DNA of 55,343 nt, from contig CAYQAE010000003.1 of the NCBI GenBank assembly GCA_964415445.1, positions 6,192 to 61,534 on the forward strand, written 5' to 3'. The notes beneath the pieces are model-generated. The model searched no databases. It saw nothing but the letters and a program-made list of their open reading frames with translations, and was not told the origin of the DNA. The position numbers and the translations under genes are program-made. The DNA is from CAYQAE01 sp964415445 [NCBI: uncultured archaeon]. GTDB taxonomy: Archaea > CAYQAE01. This document shows positions 1 to 7,784 of this stretch, piece after piece (positions within the stretch are counted from its first letter, which is position 1; every line of letters begins with the position of its first letter).

Positions 1-282
1 GCCACAGGATTCTTTTAATGAATTTTTTAAATTTTTATTTAATATATTTAGCTCAAAAACTCTTTCAATATTAGAATAATCATCTTTTGGAAGTTTATTT
101 TCATCTTTTAATACCATAGCAATAATATCAGTAGATGCTTCTATTGCCTCTTGTATAGCTTTATATATTGCTAATTTAGTCTTTTTATCTCTGTATTCTT
201 CTATCCAAATATTTATATCATCTATTCTCTCTTCAATAAGATTTAATTTATCAATATATCTCTTAACTCTTTCTTTTTCCAT
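1..282 (-). CDS. HepT-like (DUF86 family) protein, partial
   Basis: The minus strand is open from an ATG at 282 to the window edge, giving 94 codons beginning MEKERVKRYIDKLNLIEERI. The helical, charged sequence with the segment AIYKAIQEAIEASTDIIAMV resembles the HepT/DUF86 HEPN ribonuclease family, which normally pairs with an MNT nucleotidyltransferase. The C-terminal third, where the RX4HXY catalytic motif should lie, is outside the window, so activity cannot be judged. A partner MNT gene, if present, would lie to the left. It is transcribed divergently from the AbiEi gene. The family call comes from sequence resemblance only and is moderately sure. Confidence 0.6.
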   Translation of the reverse strand, partial: MEKERVKRYIDKLNLIEERIDDINIWIEEYRDKKTKLAIYKAIQEAIEASTDIIAMVLKDENKLPKDDYSNIERVFELNILNKNLKNSLKESCG

Positions 283-367
283 TGAAATTACCTTAGAAAT
301 TAACATATTATGTAAAGATATAATTTATTATAATGATTTCGGGATATTTCAAAAATCAACCAAAATG

Positions 368-375
368 TTTATATA
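368..375 (+). promoter_or_regulatory. TATA box of the AbiE operon
   Basis: TTTATATA lies about 30 nt upstream of the ATG at 398. This is the usual archaeal distance from TATA box to transcription start, so the transcript is probably leaderless. It argues against an upstream in-frame ATG at 365, which would overlap the promoter. Confidence 0.6.
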
Positions 376-397
376 TTATAACTTTATATTAATAACT

Positions 398-1180
398 ATG
401 AATAATCAAGAGTATCAAATAAAAAGTTCTATTTCAAAAAAAGAATATTATTTAATCTCTGAATTGAAAAAATCAGAAAAGATAGTTTTTTCTAATTTAG
501 ATGTGAAATTTATCTTAAATTCTAATAAAAAGAAGATTTATAATTTATTAAAAAATTTAGCTAAAAAAAATCTCATAAAACGCATAAAGAAAGATAAATA
601 TATTTTGAATGTTTTTTCACAACCCAAAGATATAAATTTAATTGCAACAAGAGTTTATTGGCCATCATATATTAGTTTTTGGACTGCACTAAACTTTTAC
701 AAGTTTACAGAACAATTACCAAAGATAATTTATGTTGTGACAACTCGACAAGCAAAAAATATTAATTTTGAAGGATATAGATTTTTTTTTATAAAATTTA
801 CTCCTAAAAGATTTTTTGGATATCGAAAAATAGATAATTTACAAATAGCAGACAAAGAAAAATCAATAGTAGATTCTCTGCTATATCCTAGATATTCTGG
901 CGGGATAAAAGAAGTAGCAAAATGCTTATATGAGGGTTGGAATGAGATGGATCAAAATAAATTACTAAATTATTGTTTTTTAGTCAATAATAAATCGATT
1001 TTACAAAGATTAGGTTATCTAATAGATCGTCTTAGTCTTAAAATAGCACCAAAATTGAGATCTACACTTCAGAAAAATATTGGAAAAGGGTATGTTTTGC
1101 TTGATCCAAGAATTAAGAAAAAAAATTATTATAATAGCAAATGGAAAATAAATGTTAATACAAATTTAGAGGAGGTTTAG
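398..1180 (+). CDS. abiEi: AbiEi-type antitoxin / winged-helix regulator
   Basis: This is a protein of about 260 residues starting MNNQEYQ. The first 75 residues look like a winged helix (LISELKKSEKIVFSNLDV...KKKIYNLLKNLAKKNLIKRI). They are followed by the AbiEi core (SYISFWTALNFYKFTEQLP, then DKEKSIVDSLLYPRYSGG). AbiEi proteins repress their operon and neutralise the AbiEii nucleotidyltransferase toxin in type IV toxin-antitoxin systems. I chose the ATG at 398 because a TATA box lies 30 nt upstream. The stop codon directly abuts the start of the AbiEii gene, so the two form one operon. Family assignment is by sequence resemblance and gene pairing. Confidence 0.75.
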   Translation: MNNQEYQIKSSISKKEYYLISELKKSEKIVFSNLDVKFILNSNKKKIYNLLKNLAKKNLIKRIKKDKYILNVFSQPKDINLIATRVYWPSYISFWTALNFYKFTEQLPKIIYVVTTRQAKNINFEGYRFFFIKFTPKRFFGYRKIDNLQIADKEKSIVDSLLYPRYSGGIKEVAKCLYEGWNEMDQNKLLNYCFLVNNKSILQRLGYLIDRLSLKIAPKLRSTLQKNIGKGYVLLDPRIKKKNYYNSKWKINVNTNLEEV

Positions 1181-1918
1181 ATGCTTACAAAATCACAAAT
1201 TACTAAAATTGCTAATAGGTATCACATTAATCCTTATTATCAGGAAAAGGATTATATTCAGAATTTATTTTTGTTTAATTTATATCAAACAAATAGTTCT
1301 TTTATTTTTAAAGGAGAGACTTGTTTAAAAATATGTTATGGCTATAGACGTTACTCAGAGGATCTTGATTTTAATAGCTCTTTTAATCCAAAAAAAATTA
1401 GTAAATATATTGATATTAGTCTGAAGAAATTAAAATTAGTTGGAATAGAACATGAATTTCACAAAAAGGAATTATTTGAAGAATCATATACATCCAAAAT
1501 TCATTTTTGGGGTCCACTATTTTCTGGAAAACGTGAATCTACAAATTCTTTGCAGATTGATGTAGGATATAGGGGGGGAACAATATTGGAACCGAAAGTG
1601 GTTAATATTTATTCTAAATATCCCGATATTGATATGTATTCTGTTAAAGCAATGGAAGAAGAAGAAATATTGGCAGAAAAAATTCGTGCCCTATCTCAAA
1701 GATCCTTACCTCGAGATTTGTATGATATTTGGTGTATGATTGAAAAGGGTATTAAAATTAGAAAAAAATTAATTTTCTCAAAGTTAGGCGTAGAAAAAAT
1801 CCCAAATTTTTTTTATCCAACTGAGAGGGAATTTAATGACAATCTTAGAGATTTTATATCTCTTCCATCTTATAAAATCATTTTAGAGAAAGTAGACTAT
1901 AATTTAAAGGAATTATAA
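1181..1918 (+). CDS. abiEii: AbiEii-type nucleotidyltransferase toxin
   Basis: The protein has 245 residues. The signature FIFKGETCLKICYGYRRYSEDLDF matches the KGGTxL...RxSxDlDf nucleotidyltransferase motif of AbiEii/DUF1814 proteins. A second conserved patch, EEILAEKIRALSQRSLPRDLYDIW, matches the C-terminal EK(I)xAL...RDxyDl motif. Family members inhibit growth by transferring nucleotides, in at least some cases to tRNA. GAGGAGG just upstream is a strong ribosome site that overlaps the end of the antitoxin gene. Both catalytic motifs look intact. Confidence 0.8.
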   Translation: MLTKSQITKIANRYHINPYYQEKDYIQNLFLFNLYQTNSSFIFKGETCLKICYGYRRYSEDLDFNSSFNPKKISKYIDISLKKLKLVGIEHEFHKKELFEESYTSKIHFWGPLFSGKRESTNSLQIDVGYRGGTILEPKVVNIYSKYPDIDMYSVKAMEEEEILAEKIRALSQRSLPRDLYDIWCMIEKGIKIRKKLIFSKLGVEKIPNFFYPTEREFNDNLRDFISLPSYKIILEKVDYNLKEL

Positions 1919-1927
1919 AAATCCTCA

Positions 1928-1950
1928 TATCGGTATTGTAAATACCGATA
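1928..1950. terminator. 10-bp perfect hairpin between convergent genes
   Basis: TATCGGTATT and AATACCGATA pair perfectly around the loop GTA. It sits between the AbiEii stop and the rsmA stop, which converge here. A transcription barrier is the simplest reading, but no long T tract follows directly on the plus strand. A second short repeat (GATTATCG twice) follows at about 1971-1998. Confidence 0.45.
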
Positions 1951-2019
1951 ATAATTCATAACCATGTCTAGATTATCGAGTATTAGTCGATTATCGTGAC
2001 ATAAAAATGACCTCTTCTC

Positions 2020-2793
2020 CTATAATTGAGAGAAAATTTGGATTAATTCATCTAAATTTAGATCTTTAACTTTCTTTTGCAAAAATGAATTATCTATATT
2101 TTTATATTCTAAATTTGAAAATTTTAGTGCATTCTTTAGATTCTTTTTTTTATAACAAAATATGGATTTTATGAATTTGAAAAATTTATTTTCATTATCT
2201 AAATCTACCTTTTTGTTTTTTTTAATTTCAATAATTTCTGATGTTACTTTAGGTGGGGGGTAGAATGAATTTGGGCTAACTTCTAATAATTTTTTTATAT
2301 CAAAATAAAAATGAGAAAACACACTTAGTTTAGAATAGTTTTTATCTTTAGGAGAAGCTATAAGTCGTTGTGCAAATTCTTTTTGAATGCAAAGTATAGC
2401 TATATCAAAATAATAACCTTTTATTTTTTCCATTATTTTTGAAGAAATTTGATATGGTATATTTGATACTATTTTATTAGCTTTTGGCCAATCTATTTTT
2501 GTTATATCTGCTTTTATTATTTCTATATTTGAGTATTTTGATAATTCGGCTTTTAAAAGTTGGGTGTATTTTTCATCTTTCTCTATTGCATATACTTTTT
2601 TTGCATTCTCTGCTAAATATTTAGTTAAAATTCCAACTCCTGCACCAATTTCTAAAACAGTATCTTGAAAGTTAATTTGTGCAAATTCTATTTCTTTTTT
2701 TATTATATCTTCTCTATTTAGAAAATGTTGTCCTAATTTTTTTTTAGGATGTAGATTATATTTTTTTATCAGATCAATAAGTTTTGATGTCAT
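2020..2793 (-). CDS. rsmA: 16S rRNA (adenine(1518)-N6/adenine(1519)-N6)-dimethyltransferase
   Basis: The protein has 257 residues, the usual length of archaeal RsmA/KsgA (Dim1). It starts with the conserved KKKLGQHFLNREDIIKK. The SAM-binding motif is VLEIGAGVGILTKYL and the catalytic motif is SNIPYQISSKIM (NIPY in place of the commoner NLPY). The enzyme dimethylates two adjacent adenosines in the 3' hairpin of small-subunit rRNA. In archaea it usually follows rpl21e-rpoF-DUF655 directly. Here a 2.2 kb cassette separates it from DUF655, and its first codons lie inside the 27-bp repeat that marks the insertion. It must now be transcribed from sequence within or at the end of the cassette; an A/T-rich TATATAAA lies only about 10 nt before the start codon. 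Confidence 0.93.
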   Translation of the reverse strand: MTSKLIDLIKKYNLHPKKKLGQHFLNREDIIKKEIEFAQINFQDTVLEIGAGVGILTKYLAENAKKVYAIEKDEKYTQLLKAELSKYSNIEIIKADITKIDWPKANKIVSNIPYQISSKIMEKIKGYYFDIAILCIQKEFAQRLIASPKDKNYSKLSVFSHFYFDIKKLLEVSPNSFYPPPKVTSEIIEIKKNKKVDLDNENKFFKFIKSIFCYKKKNLKNALKFSNLEYKNIDNSFLQKKVKDLNLDELIQIFSQL

Positions 2794-2798
2794 AAGTT
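2772..2798. repeat. 27-bp direct repeat, copy 1 (rsmA start)
   Basis: This 27-bp sequence, beginning GATCAATAAG and ending TCATAAGTT on the plus strand, is identical at 4976-5002. Here it contains the rsmA start codon and codons 2-7. The flanking bases differ between the copies on both sides, so 27 bp is the full extent of the identity. Confidence 0.9.
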
Positions 2799-2890
2799 TT
2801 TATATAATATTCAAAATATTTATTGTAATTTAGATGATTGGTTTTTACATATTTTCAAAAAATATCTTAACTGCACAAAATTAGAAGTTT

Positions 2891-2914
2891 TTCCTTTGCT
2901 AAGGAATATTTTTT
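2891..2914 (+). promoter_or_regulatory. Hairpin plus T6 upstream of the cassette ATPase
   Basis: TTCCTT and AAGGAA pair around TGCT, followed by TA and six Ts, and then another T7 tract. This lies 27-50 nt before the ATPase start. It could be a terminator for leftward-origin readthrough or part of a 5' leader. No clear TATA box is seen upstream of it. Confidence 0.3.
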
Positions 2915-2940
2915 AATTTTTTTCCTATATATCTTACATA

Positions 2941-4197
2941 ATGCCAATCCCAACAAAATATGAAATTCTGAATTTTTCAAAAATAAATCAAGGGAAAAAG
3001 GAGATTGTTCCAAAATACAAAAGAAAATGGTATTTAGATATAAAAAAAGGAATAAAATCTAATTTCATAATTAGTATATGCGGATTTAGGCGTGTTGGTA
3101 AAACTACACTAATAAAGCAGATATTGAATGAACTTTGCGATGATCAAGAAGTATTCTATTTTTCATTTGACGAACAAATTTATTCAAACTACGAGGCACT
3201 AAAGAACATTATTGAAGTTTTTTTAGCTGAATCTGATAGACCTTTAATTGCTCTTGATGAAATTTCAAACATAGAGGGGTGGGCAGGACTTCTTAAACGT
3301 TATTATGATCATAAGGGTGTGAAATTTATAGTTTCTGGCTCTTCTTCATTGAAAACAAAAAAAGGAAAGGAAAGCTTAGCTGGAAGGATAATTGAATTTA
3401 GCCTGCCTCCTCTCCAATTTGACGAGTATTTAGAACTTTCAAATAAATATAAGGAGCCTAAATCTCTATTTAGATCTAAAAGGTATAAAGAAGAACTTGA
3501 GAAATTTTTAGATTACGGCTCGTTCCCTGAGCTTTGCACCGAATTTGATGAAAAACTTATTGATCAGTATATTCGAAACTCAACTTTGGAGAAGATTATT
3601 TTTGAAGATATTCCGTCTGTTTTTAGGATAGAACATGTAAACAAACTTTTTGATCTTTTAGTGTATGTAGCTACCATATCAGGAAGCCTTTTTAATATAC
3701 TAAAGACAAGTGAAATTCTCCAAATAAGCAAAAACACTGTTTCAGATTATATGTTTTATCTAGAGAATGCATATGTTTCATATCAGATCTATACAGAAGG
3801 ATCTTTAGCAAAATCATTTAGAAAAATGAAAAAAGTATTTGTAAGTTCACCTTCAATCTATACTCATTTAACAAAGGATTTTTCTTATGGGGCAAGAGCT
3901 GAAGTTGCGGTATTTGATAAACTTATGAATTCATTTTCAAATACGCCTAAATTCTTTAGAGATTCTCAAAAACATGAAGTAGATTTTATTTTCAAAAAAA
4001 TTCCAATTGAAGTCAAATTTCAAGAAAACATTGCTAAATCTGATCTAAAAAATCTCATCTATTATATGAAAAAGAAAAACAAAGATTCAGCGATAGTTAT
4101 TACAAAAAATATGTTTGATGAGAGAGAAATAGCTTCAAAAAAGATCCTTTTTATTCCGCTTGATGTATTTATTTCACTTAAGGAGTTTCCTCTTTAG
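2941..4197 (+). CDS. AAA-family ATPase with DUF4143 nuclease-like C-terminus
   Basis: The protein has 418 residues. The Walker A motif is GFRRVGKTT (about residue 45), Walker B is LIALDEIS (about 100), and the sensor-like FIVSGSSSL follows at about 125. This order is typical of the AAA_14/DUF4143 family, which is common in archaea and often of unknown or defence-like role. The C-terminus (HEVDFIFKKIPIEVKF, about 350) has the D...E-x-K spacing of a PD-(D/E)XK-like fold. The gene lies within the inserted cassette and its last 20 nt overlap the convergent HEPN gene. The ATPase call is sure; the biological role is not known. Confidence 0.8.
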   Translation: MPIPTKYEILNFSKINQGKKEIVPKYKRKWYLDIKKGIKSNFIISICGFRRVGKTTLIKQILNELCDDQEVFYFSFDEQIYSNYEALKNIIEVFLAESDRPLIALDEISNIEGWAGLLKRYYDHKGVKFIVSGSSSLKTKKGKESLAGRIIEFSLPPLQFDEYLELSNKYKEPKSLFRSKRYKEELEKFLDYGSFPELCTEFDEKLIDQYIRNSTLEKIIFEDIPSVFRIEHVNKLFDLLVYVATISGSLFNILKTSEILQISKNTVSDYMFYLENAYVSYQIYTEGSLAKSFRKMKKVFVSSPSIYTHLTKDFSYGARAEVAVFDKLMNSFSNTPKFFRDSQKHEVDFIFKKIPIEVKFQENIAKSDLKNLIYYMKKKNKDSAIVITKNMFDEREIASKKILFIPLDVFISLKEFPL

Positions 4198-4579
4198 TGT
4201 CTATCTTTTTTAATACAAATTTTTTTACTTCTCTTGCAATATTTATGCATTCTTCAGCTTCATCTTCTGTTGGTTGATAAAATTCATCAGGATATCTTAC
4301 TTCTACTGCATAATATGTCAAATTACCGACATCTATTTTTTTAAAATCATTATCTTCTTTAGAACATAATTCCAAAAGAAACTCTAAATTATGAGTTTTG
4401 CCAAATTCTATACTATTTTTAACTAAAAAAGCCTTTAAAAACTTTTCAACTGCTTGTTGAGAATGAAAACATATCGCTTCTGGTATTTTATTTCTTATTG
4501 AAACATTCATCTCATTTTCTGCAACCTGTAAATCGTTTTTAGCTTTGATAATCCATTTTTTGACATATTCATCTATCAT
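4178..4579 (-). CDS. HEPN-domain protein
   Basis: The protein has 133 residues. The core EAICFHSQQAVEKFLKAFLVKN is the hallmark helix of the HEPN family (PF05168 type), followed by KTHNLEFLLELCS. HEPN proteins are often RNases or RNA-binding partners of MNT nucleotidyltransferases. The upstream MNT gene overlaps this one by 4 nt (ATGA), so translation is coupled. I infer a HEPN-MNT toxin-antitoxin-like pair inside the mobile cassette. Confidence 0.8.
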   Translation of the reverse strand: MIDEYVKKWIIKAKNDLQVAENEMNVSIRNKIPEAICFHSQQAVEKFLKAFLVKNSIEFGKTHNLEFLLELCSKEDNDFKKIDVGNLTYYAVEVRYPDEFYQPTEDEAEECINIAREVKKFVLKKIDTKEETP

Positions 4580-4881
4580 ATATCTATACCTTCTTTTAGT
4601 GCACTTCTTACAACGTTGCCTATTTTATTTTTATAATATTCAACCTCTTCTTTTGATTTAATGATAATATCAGAATCAATTCCTATTTTTGCTAATTTTT
4701 GTCTAAAAATATGAGCTAATTTCATTTTTTCTTTGATTGGAATTATTTTTTTTGTTATTAATAAAATGTCGTAATCACTTTTTTTTGAAAAATCACCTCG
4801 AGCTCTTGAACCAAATAAAATTACATTAGAAAAGATATTATCATTAAATATGGCTTTAATTTTTTGTATTTCATCATTCAT
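4576..4881 (-). CDS. MNT-type minimal nucleotidyltransferase
   Basis: The protein has 101 residues. The motif ILFGSRARGDFSKKSDYDILLI contains the GS-x-A-R-G-D...S-D-x-D of polymerase-beta-like nucleotidyltransferases. MNT proteins of this size act as antitoxins for HEPN toxins, in studied cases by AMPylating them. It is the first gene of a two-gene operon with the HEPN protein. A TTTATAAAG box lies about 55 nt upstream on the minus strand (around 4932-4941). Confidence 0.8.
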   Translation of the reverse strand: MNDEIQKIKAIFNDNIFSNVILFGSRARGDFSKKSDYDILLITKKIIPIKEKMKLAHIFRQKLAKIGIDSDIIIKSKEEVEYYKNKIGNVVRSALKEGIDI

Positions 4882-4975
4882 ATTATTCGCCTAAATAGAA
4901 ATTCTAAATAATGATTATATTTTAATTCTTTATAAATATATTGCTAGTTTTAGGCTTTAGTTAAAAGAACAATTT

Positions 4976-5002
4976 GATCAATAAGTTTTGATGTCATAAG
5001 TT
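4976..5002. repeat. 27-bp direct repeat, copy 2 (DUF655 end)
   Basis: This copy is identical to 2772-2798. Here it encodes the last codons and the TGA stop of the DUF655 gene. Reading both frames through one copy suggests that DUF655 and rsmA once overlapped by about 20 nt. Confidence 0.9.
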
Positions 5003-5652
5003 GGACCGGTATATCTTTTGCTACGTGTATGTTTATATCCATCTGATCTATCTTTTCTTCTCTCTTCTTTTTGCTCTTGCCTTAGTAGATCCCATTTCCA
5101 GTTTCTAAGTACAATATATTTATCAACACCTTTTAGCTCATCAACTATTCTTTTTGCAATAGTTTTTTCAGGGGTTGGCAGAAGATGAATTCTCTCTGAG
5201 ATATCTTTGAAGCTTTCGAATTTCTTTTTTTTCCTAGTTTTAATTAGTTCCCACATAAGTTTCTTTCCAACACCAGATAGAAGTTCAAATTTATGAAATC
5301 TAGTTGTTATTGGTCCTGCTCTATTAAAAAAGTGAACATAATCTTCTTCATGTTTATTGACCAATTCTTCAACAATATAGGGCAGTTCTGATTTAGAAGT
5401 ACCTGTGAGCTCATCATATGATATTTTTTGTTTTACATAATCTACTTCTTCTCGATTATCTTTACCTATATTTACTATATCATGAGTATTTAGGTTAAAA
5501 TCTCTTTTGATAACTAATTCTAATAATGTGAAGCGAGTATCACCTATAGCTTGAGCTAAGGCCTCTTTCATGTATATGGGCCTCTCATCATCTGGTCTTC
5601 CATTTGGAAGATAGTCCAAAACAATTGCTTGCTCTTCAAATAATCCTCGCAA
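4978..5652 (-). CDS. DUF655 family protein (conserved archaeal, RNA-related)
   Basis: The protein has 224 residues. The conserved blocks are VLDYLPNGRPDDERP, IGDTRFTLLEL, ISYDELTGTSKSELPYIVEELV, HFFNRAGPITTRFHKFELLSGVGKKLMWELI (a helix-hairpin-helix segment) and LPTPEKTIAKRIVDELKG. DUF655 proteins are near-universal in archaea and lie beside rpoF and ksgA; a nucleic-acid-binding role is assumed from the HhH region. The start is TTG at 5652, 10 nt after rpoF, because no ATG occurs before the first conserved block. The C-terminus ends in the 27-bp repeat. Confidence 0.88.
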   Translation of the reverse strand: MRGLFEEQAIVLDYLPNGRPDDERPIYMKEALAQAIGDTRFTLLELVIKRDFNLNTHDIVNIGKDNREEVDYVKQKISYDELTGTSKSELPYIVEELVNKHEEDYVHFFNRAGPITTRFHKFELLSGVGKKLMWELIKTRKKKKFESFKDISERIHLLPTPEKTIAKRIVDELKGVDKYIVLRNWKWDLLRQEQKEERRKDRSDGYKHTRSKRYTGPTYDIKTY

Positions 5653-5662
5653 AAATCTACAC

Positions 5663-6013
5663 CTACTTAGCTATAGGAGCATATTTTTCAACAATGCTTA
5701 ATACCGATTTAATTTCCTTCTCTTCTAATTTATACCTATCTTTTGCAAATAACATCCTAATTTCATCTGCATTTCTTGGTAGTATATTAATTATTGTCGC
5801 AATATGACTGTCTTTTAATCTATCTATTGCTTTATTAATTTCTTTAGCCATTTTTTTAGCATCAGTTGGTGAGACTAATGAGAAGTTTCTAGAGTAGTCT
5901 AGGGTAATTCTTTGTTCATATTCTAACTCTTCTTTTTTTTCAAGATTTTCTAGTATTTTTCTTACATCTGCCATAGTCACAATTTTTTCAGATACTATTT
6001 CTTTTCCTACCAA
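5663..6013 (-). CDS. rpoF: DNA-directed RNA polymerase subunit F (Rpb4)
   Basis: The protein has 116 residues and all the features of archaeal RpoF. The N-terminal strand pairs with RpoE (IVSEKIVTMADVRKIL), and the C-terminal HRDC-like helices follow (INILPRNADEIRMLFAKDRYKLEEKEIKSVLSIVEKY). It forms the stalk of RNA polymerase with Rpb7. It sits 2 nt downstream of rpl21e and 10 nt upstream of DUF655, which is the standard archaeal operon. Confidence 0.93.
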   Translation of the reverse strand: MVGKEIVSEKIVTMADVRKILENLEKKEELEYEQRITLDYSRNFSLVSPTDAKKMAKEINKAIDRLKDSHIATIINILPRNADEIRMLFAKDRYKLEEKEIKSVLSIVEKYAPIAK

Positions 6014-6015
6014 CT

Positions 6016-6309
6016 TTAATCCCTCTTAATTATATGTTCTGGTCTTGCAATTAGTTGTTTTTGTTTTTTTCGCTCTTTTATATCGATCAAATATGCTTTA
6101 CCACGTTTTTCACTTATTATTCCAATTTTTCCTTGGAATTTTGGATGAGGCATCCCCCTGTGGATACTTGGATCGATTTTAATTGATACATTATCTCCTA
6201 TATGATAAGGTTGCAAAAGCTTTCTTACGCTAGGCATACCTTTTTGTCTGATTCTTTTTTTTAATTTATATCGGGTTTTACTTTTCATTCCTCGTGATCT
6301 TTTTACCAT
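6016..6309 (-). CDS. rpl21e: Large ribosomal subunit protein L21e
   Basis: The protein has 97 residues, the normal size. The conserved segments are MVKRSRGMKSKTRYKLKKRIRQKG, the KOW-like IHRGMPHPKFQGKIGII, and a C-terminus rich in basic residues (KQKQLIARPEHIIKRD). It is the first gene of the rpl21e-rpoF-DUF655(-rsmA) operon. A GGTGAT ribosome site is seen a few bases before the ATG. Confidence 0.95.
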   Translation of the reverse strand: MVKRSRGMKSKTRYKLKKRIRQKGMPSVRKLLQPYHIGDNVSIKIDPSIHRGMPHPKFQGKIGIISEKRGKAYLIDIKERKKQKQLIARPEHIIKRD

Positions 6310-6501
6310 CTATATCACCGTAATAGATACTACACACTACCTTTATCATTTATTTAATTTCCCTGCTTTCTTTGGATAGCTATCTAAATTGCTATTTAGA
6401 CTATTTAGGGGATAAATAGCCCTATTTTTGTAATATAGCAATCGATTTTTCTCTTTTTAAGTTTTGTTCTTGGTTTTATAATGTAGAATAATAAGTTAAA
6501 T
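6310..6501 (-). promoter_or_regulatory. Promoter/leader region of the rpl21e operon with stem-loop
   Basis: This region has no gene. A perfect 7-bp stem, CTATTTA/TAAATAG around GGGGA, lies at 6401-6419. A palindrome, GATAGCTATC, lies at about 6375-6384. On the minus strand these precede the rpl21e start by 65-110 nt. They could be a transcribed leader structure or an operator; which one is not decided by the sequence. Confidence 0.35.
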
Positions 6502-7542
6502 TCATAGATTAATACGGCTTAGATTTATTTTTTTTCGTTCTTTATTTATTTTATTCAAATCCCATATCTCTATCTTTTCTTTTTCACATGATTTGGCTGT
6601 ATTTTTATTTATTCCAGACAAACAAAAAAGAATTGCTTTTGTATATTTTGCTTTATTTAATTTTTCTATGAAACGATTTATTTCTTTTTTATTTACATTT
6701 TTGGCTTTAACTTCTCCCAAAATTACTTTATCATTTTTTTTGGCAATTAAATCAAATTCTTCTTTATTTAGAATTCCGTATTTTACCGAGTATCCTAATT
6801 TAGTGAAAATTTCTCTTATTTGTGATTCTCTAGCCCTGCCTAGTTCTCTTTTGAACGAATCAATCATTTCAGAAACTTTTGATTTAAATTCTTCTAGCTT
6901 TAGATTCAATTTAGGAATAAAAGATTCTTCTTTTAGATTATATACATAAAGAAACCAAAATTCCATTAAAACATCGATAAAAAAATAATTTTTGTTTTCT
7001 TTTCTAATTAAATCAAGTTTTATTAATTTATTTAGTAATCTTGGTAAGCTTGTTTGAGGTATTGATGAACTTTTAGATATTTTAGATATTGAATTGAATC
7101 CTTCAGCAATTGCTGATAAAATTTTTATAAATGTCAAAAATCCTTTTTTCTCTAGATTTTCTTCTATGAAACATGTAAAATAATTATAAAGTGCTCCTGA
7201 AGATGAAAAGAGTTCTAACTTAATTGAATTTAGCAATAATCTTTTTGGAATTGAGTTTAGATTTTTCTTTTCTGCTAAATCTTTTATTCTAAAACTTAAG
7301 ATATCTAAATAAAATGGATTTCCTCCACAAAAACTGATTAGAAAGTTTAGATGTGCTTCATTGAGATTAATTCCTTTTGTTCTATTCAAAAAAAAAGCCC
7401 TGCTGCTTTCATAATCGAAATTTTTAATTTTTGCATTTAGGCCAATTGTAGTTGAAGATGTTACAGTTTTAGATCTTTCAAATCTAAGAATGTTATTATC
7501 AGTTTTTGGTTGGTTTATTATATTTATTCCTTTTATTTTATG
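6502..7542 (-). pseudogene. DUF234-type archaeal ATPase, N-terminal P-loop half missing
   Basis: From 7389 the frame encodes the C-terminal half of an archaeal AAA ATPase with a DUF234 nuclease-like tail. It contains LNFLISFCGGNPFYLDIL, then a winged-helix-like stretch (SISKISKSSSIPQTSLPRLLNKLIKLDLI), then EEFDLIAKKNDKVILGEVKAK, which carries D...E-x-K. The same frame stays open for 51 further codons upstream (to 7542, after a TAA) and encodes matching family sequence (TSSTTIGLNAKIKNF), but it offers no ATG, GTG or TTG there. The Walker A and B region, normally 150-200 residues further upstream, is absent. A decayed gene truncated at its 5' end is most likely. Initiation at the TTG at 7389 as a short free-standing protein is the alternative. 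Confidence 0.65.
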
Positions 7543-7682
7543 TTATAAAACAGTCTCAGAGTTTAGAAAAGTGTTGGTAGGATAAGATAATAATTACATA
7601 AAATAAGGCTATATATTGCAATATTATTCAGAAAAAATTAAGTTCTATTTTTAAAAACCAAAATGGTTTGAAAGTCGTTATG

Positions 7683-7690
7683 TTTATATA
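7683..7690 (+). promoter_or_regulatory. TATA box for the 7936 gene
   Basis: TTTATATA lies about 245 nt before the start codon. It implies a leader of about 220 nt beginning close to the G-rich box GTGTGGGGGT (7715-7724). Confidence 0.5.
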
Positions 7691-7784
7691 TTAGGTTTGA
7701 CAATCTATATATGGGTGTGGGGGTAATAAATTAAAGTAACTTATTAATTAAGATTTATTTCTCTCTAATTAAATTAATTTATAT

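Larger units (their letters stand above)
2799..4975. mobile_element. Inserted ATPase-HEPN-MNT cassette splitting the core operon
   Basis: The segment between the two 27-bp repeats carries three genes unrelated to ribosome biogenesis. It separates DUF655 from rsmA, which are normally adjacent. The repeat contains both the last codons and stop of DUF655 and the start of rsmA. This is what a duplication of an overlapping stop/start junction would leave. No transposase, integrase or terminal inverted repeat is visible inside, so the mechanism is unknown. Insertion with target duplication is an inference from the repeat and from known gene order. Confidence 0.65.

Noticed and set aside
1928-1950. 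Hairpin as an integron attC or attachment site
   Set aside because: It is a single symmetrical stem between convergent genes with no integrase nearby. A terminator is simpler.
2799-4975. Classical insertion sequence
   Set aside because: No transposase or terminal inverted repeats are found, and the 27-bp repeat is longer than typical target duplications. I kept it as a cassette of unknown mechanism.
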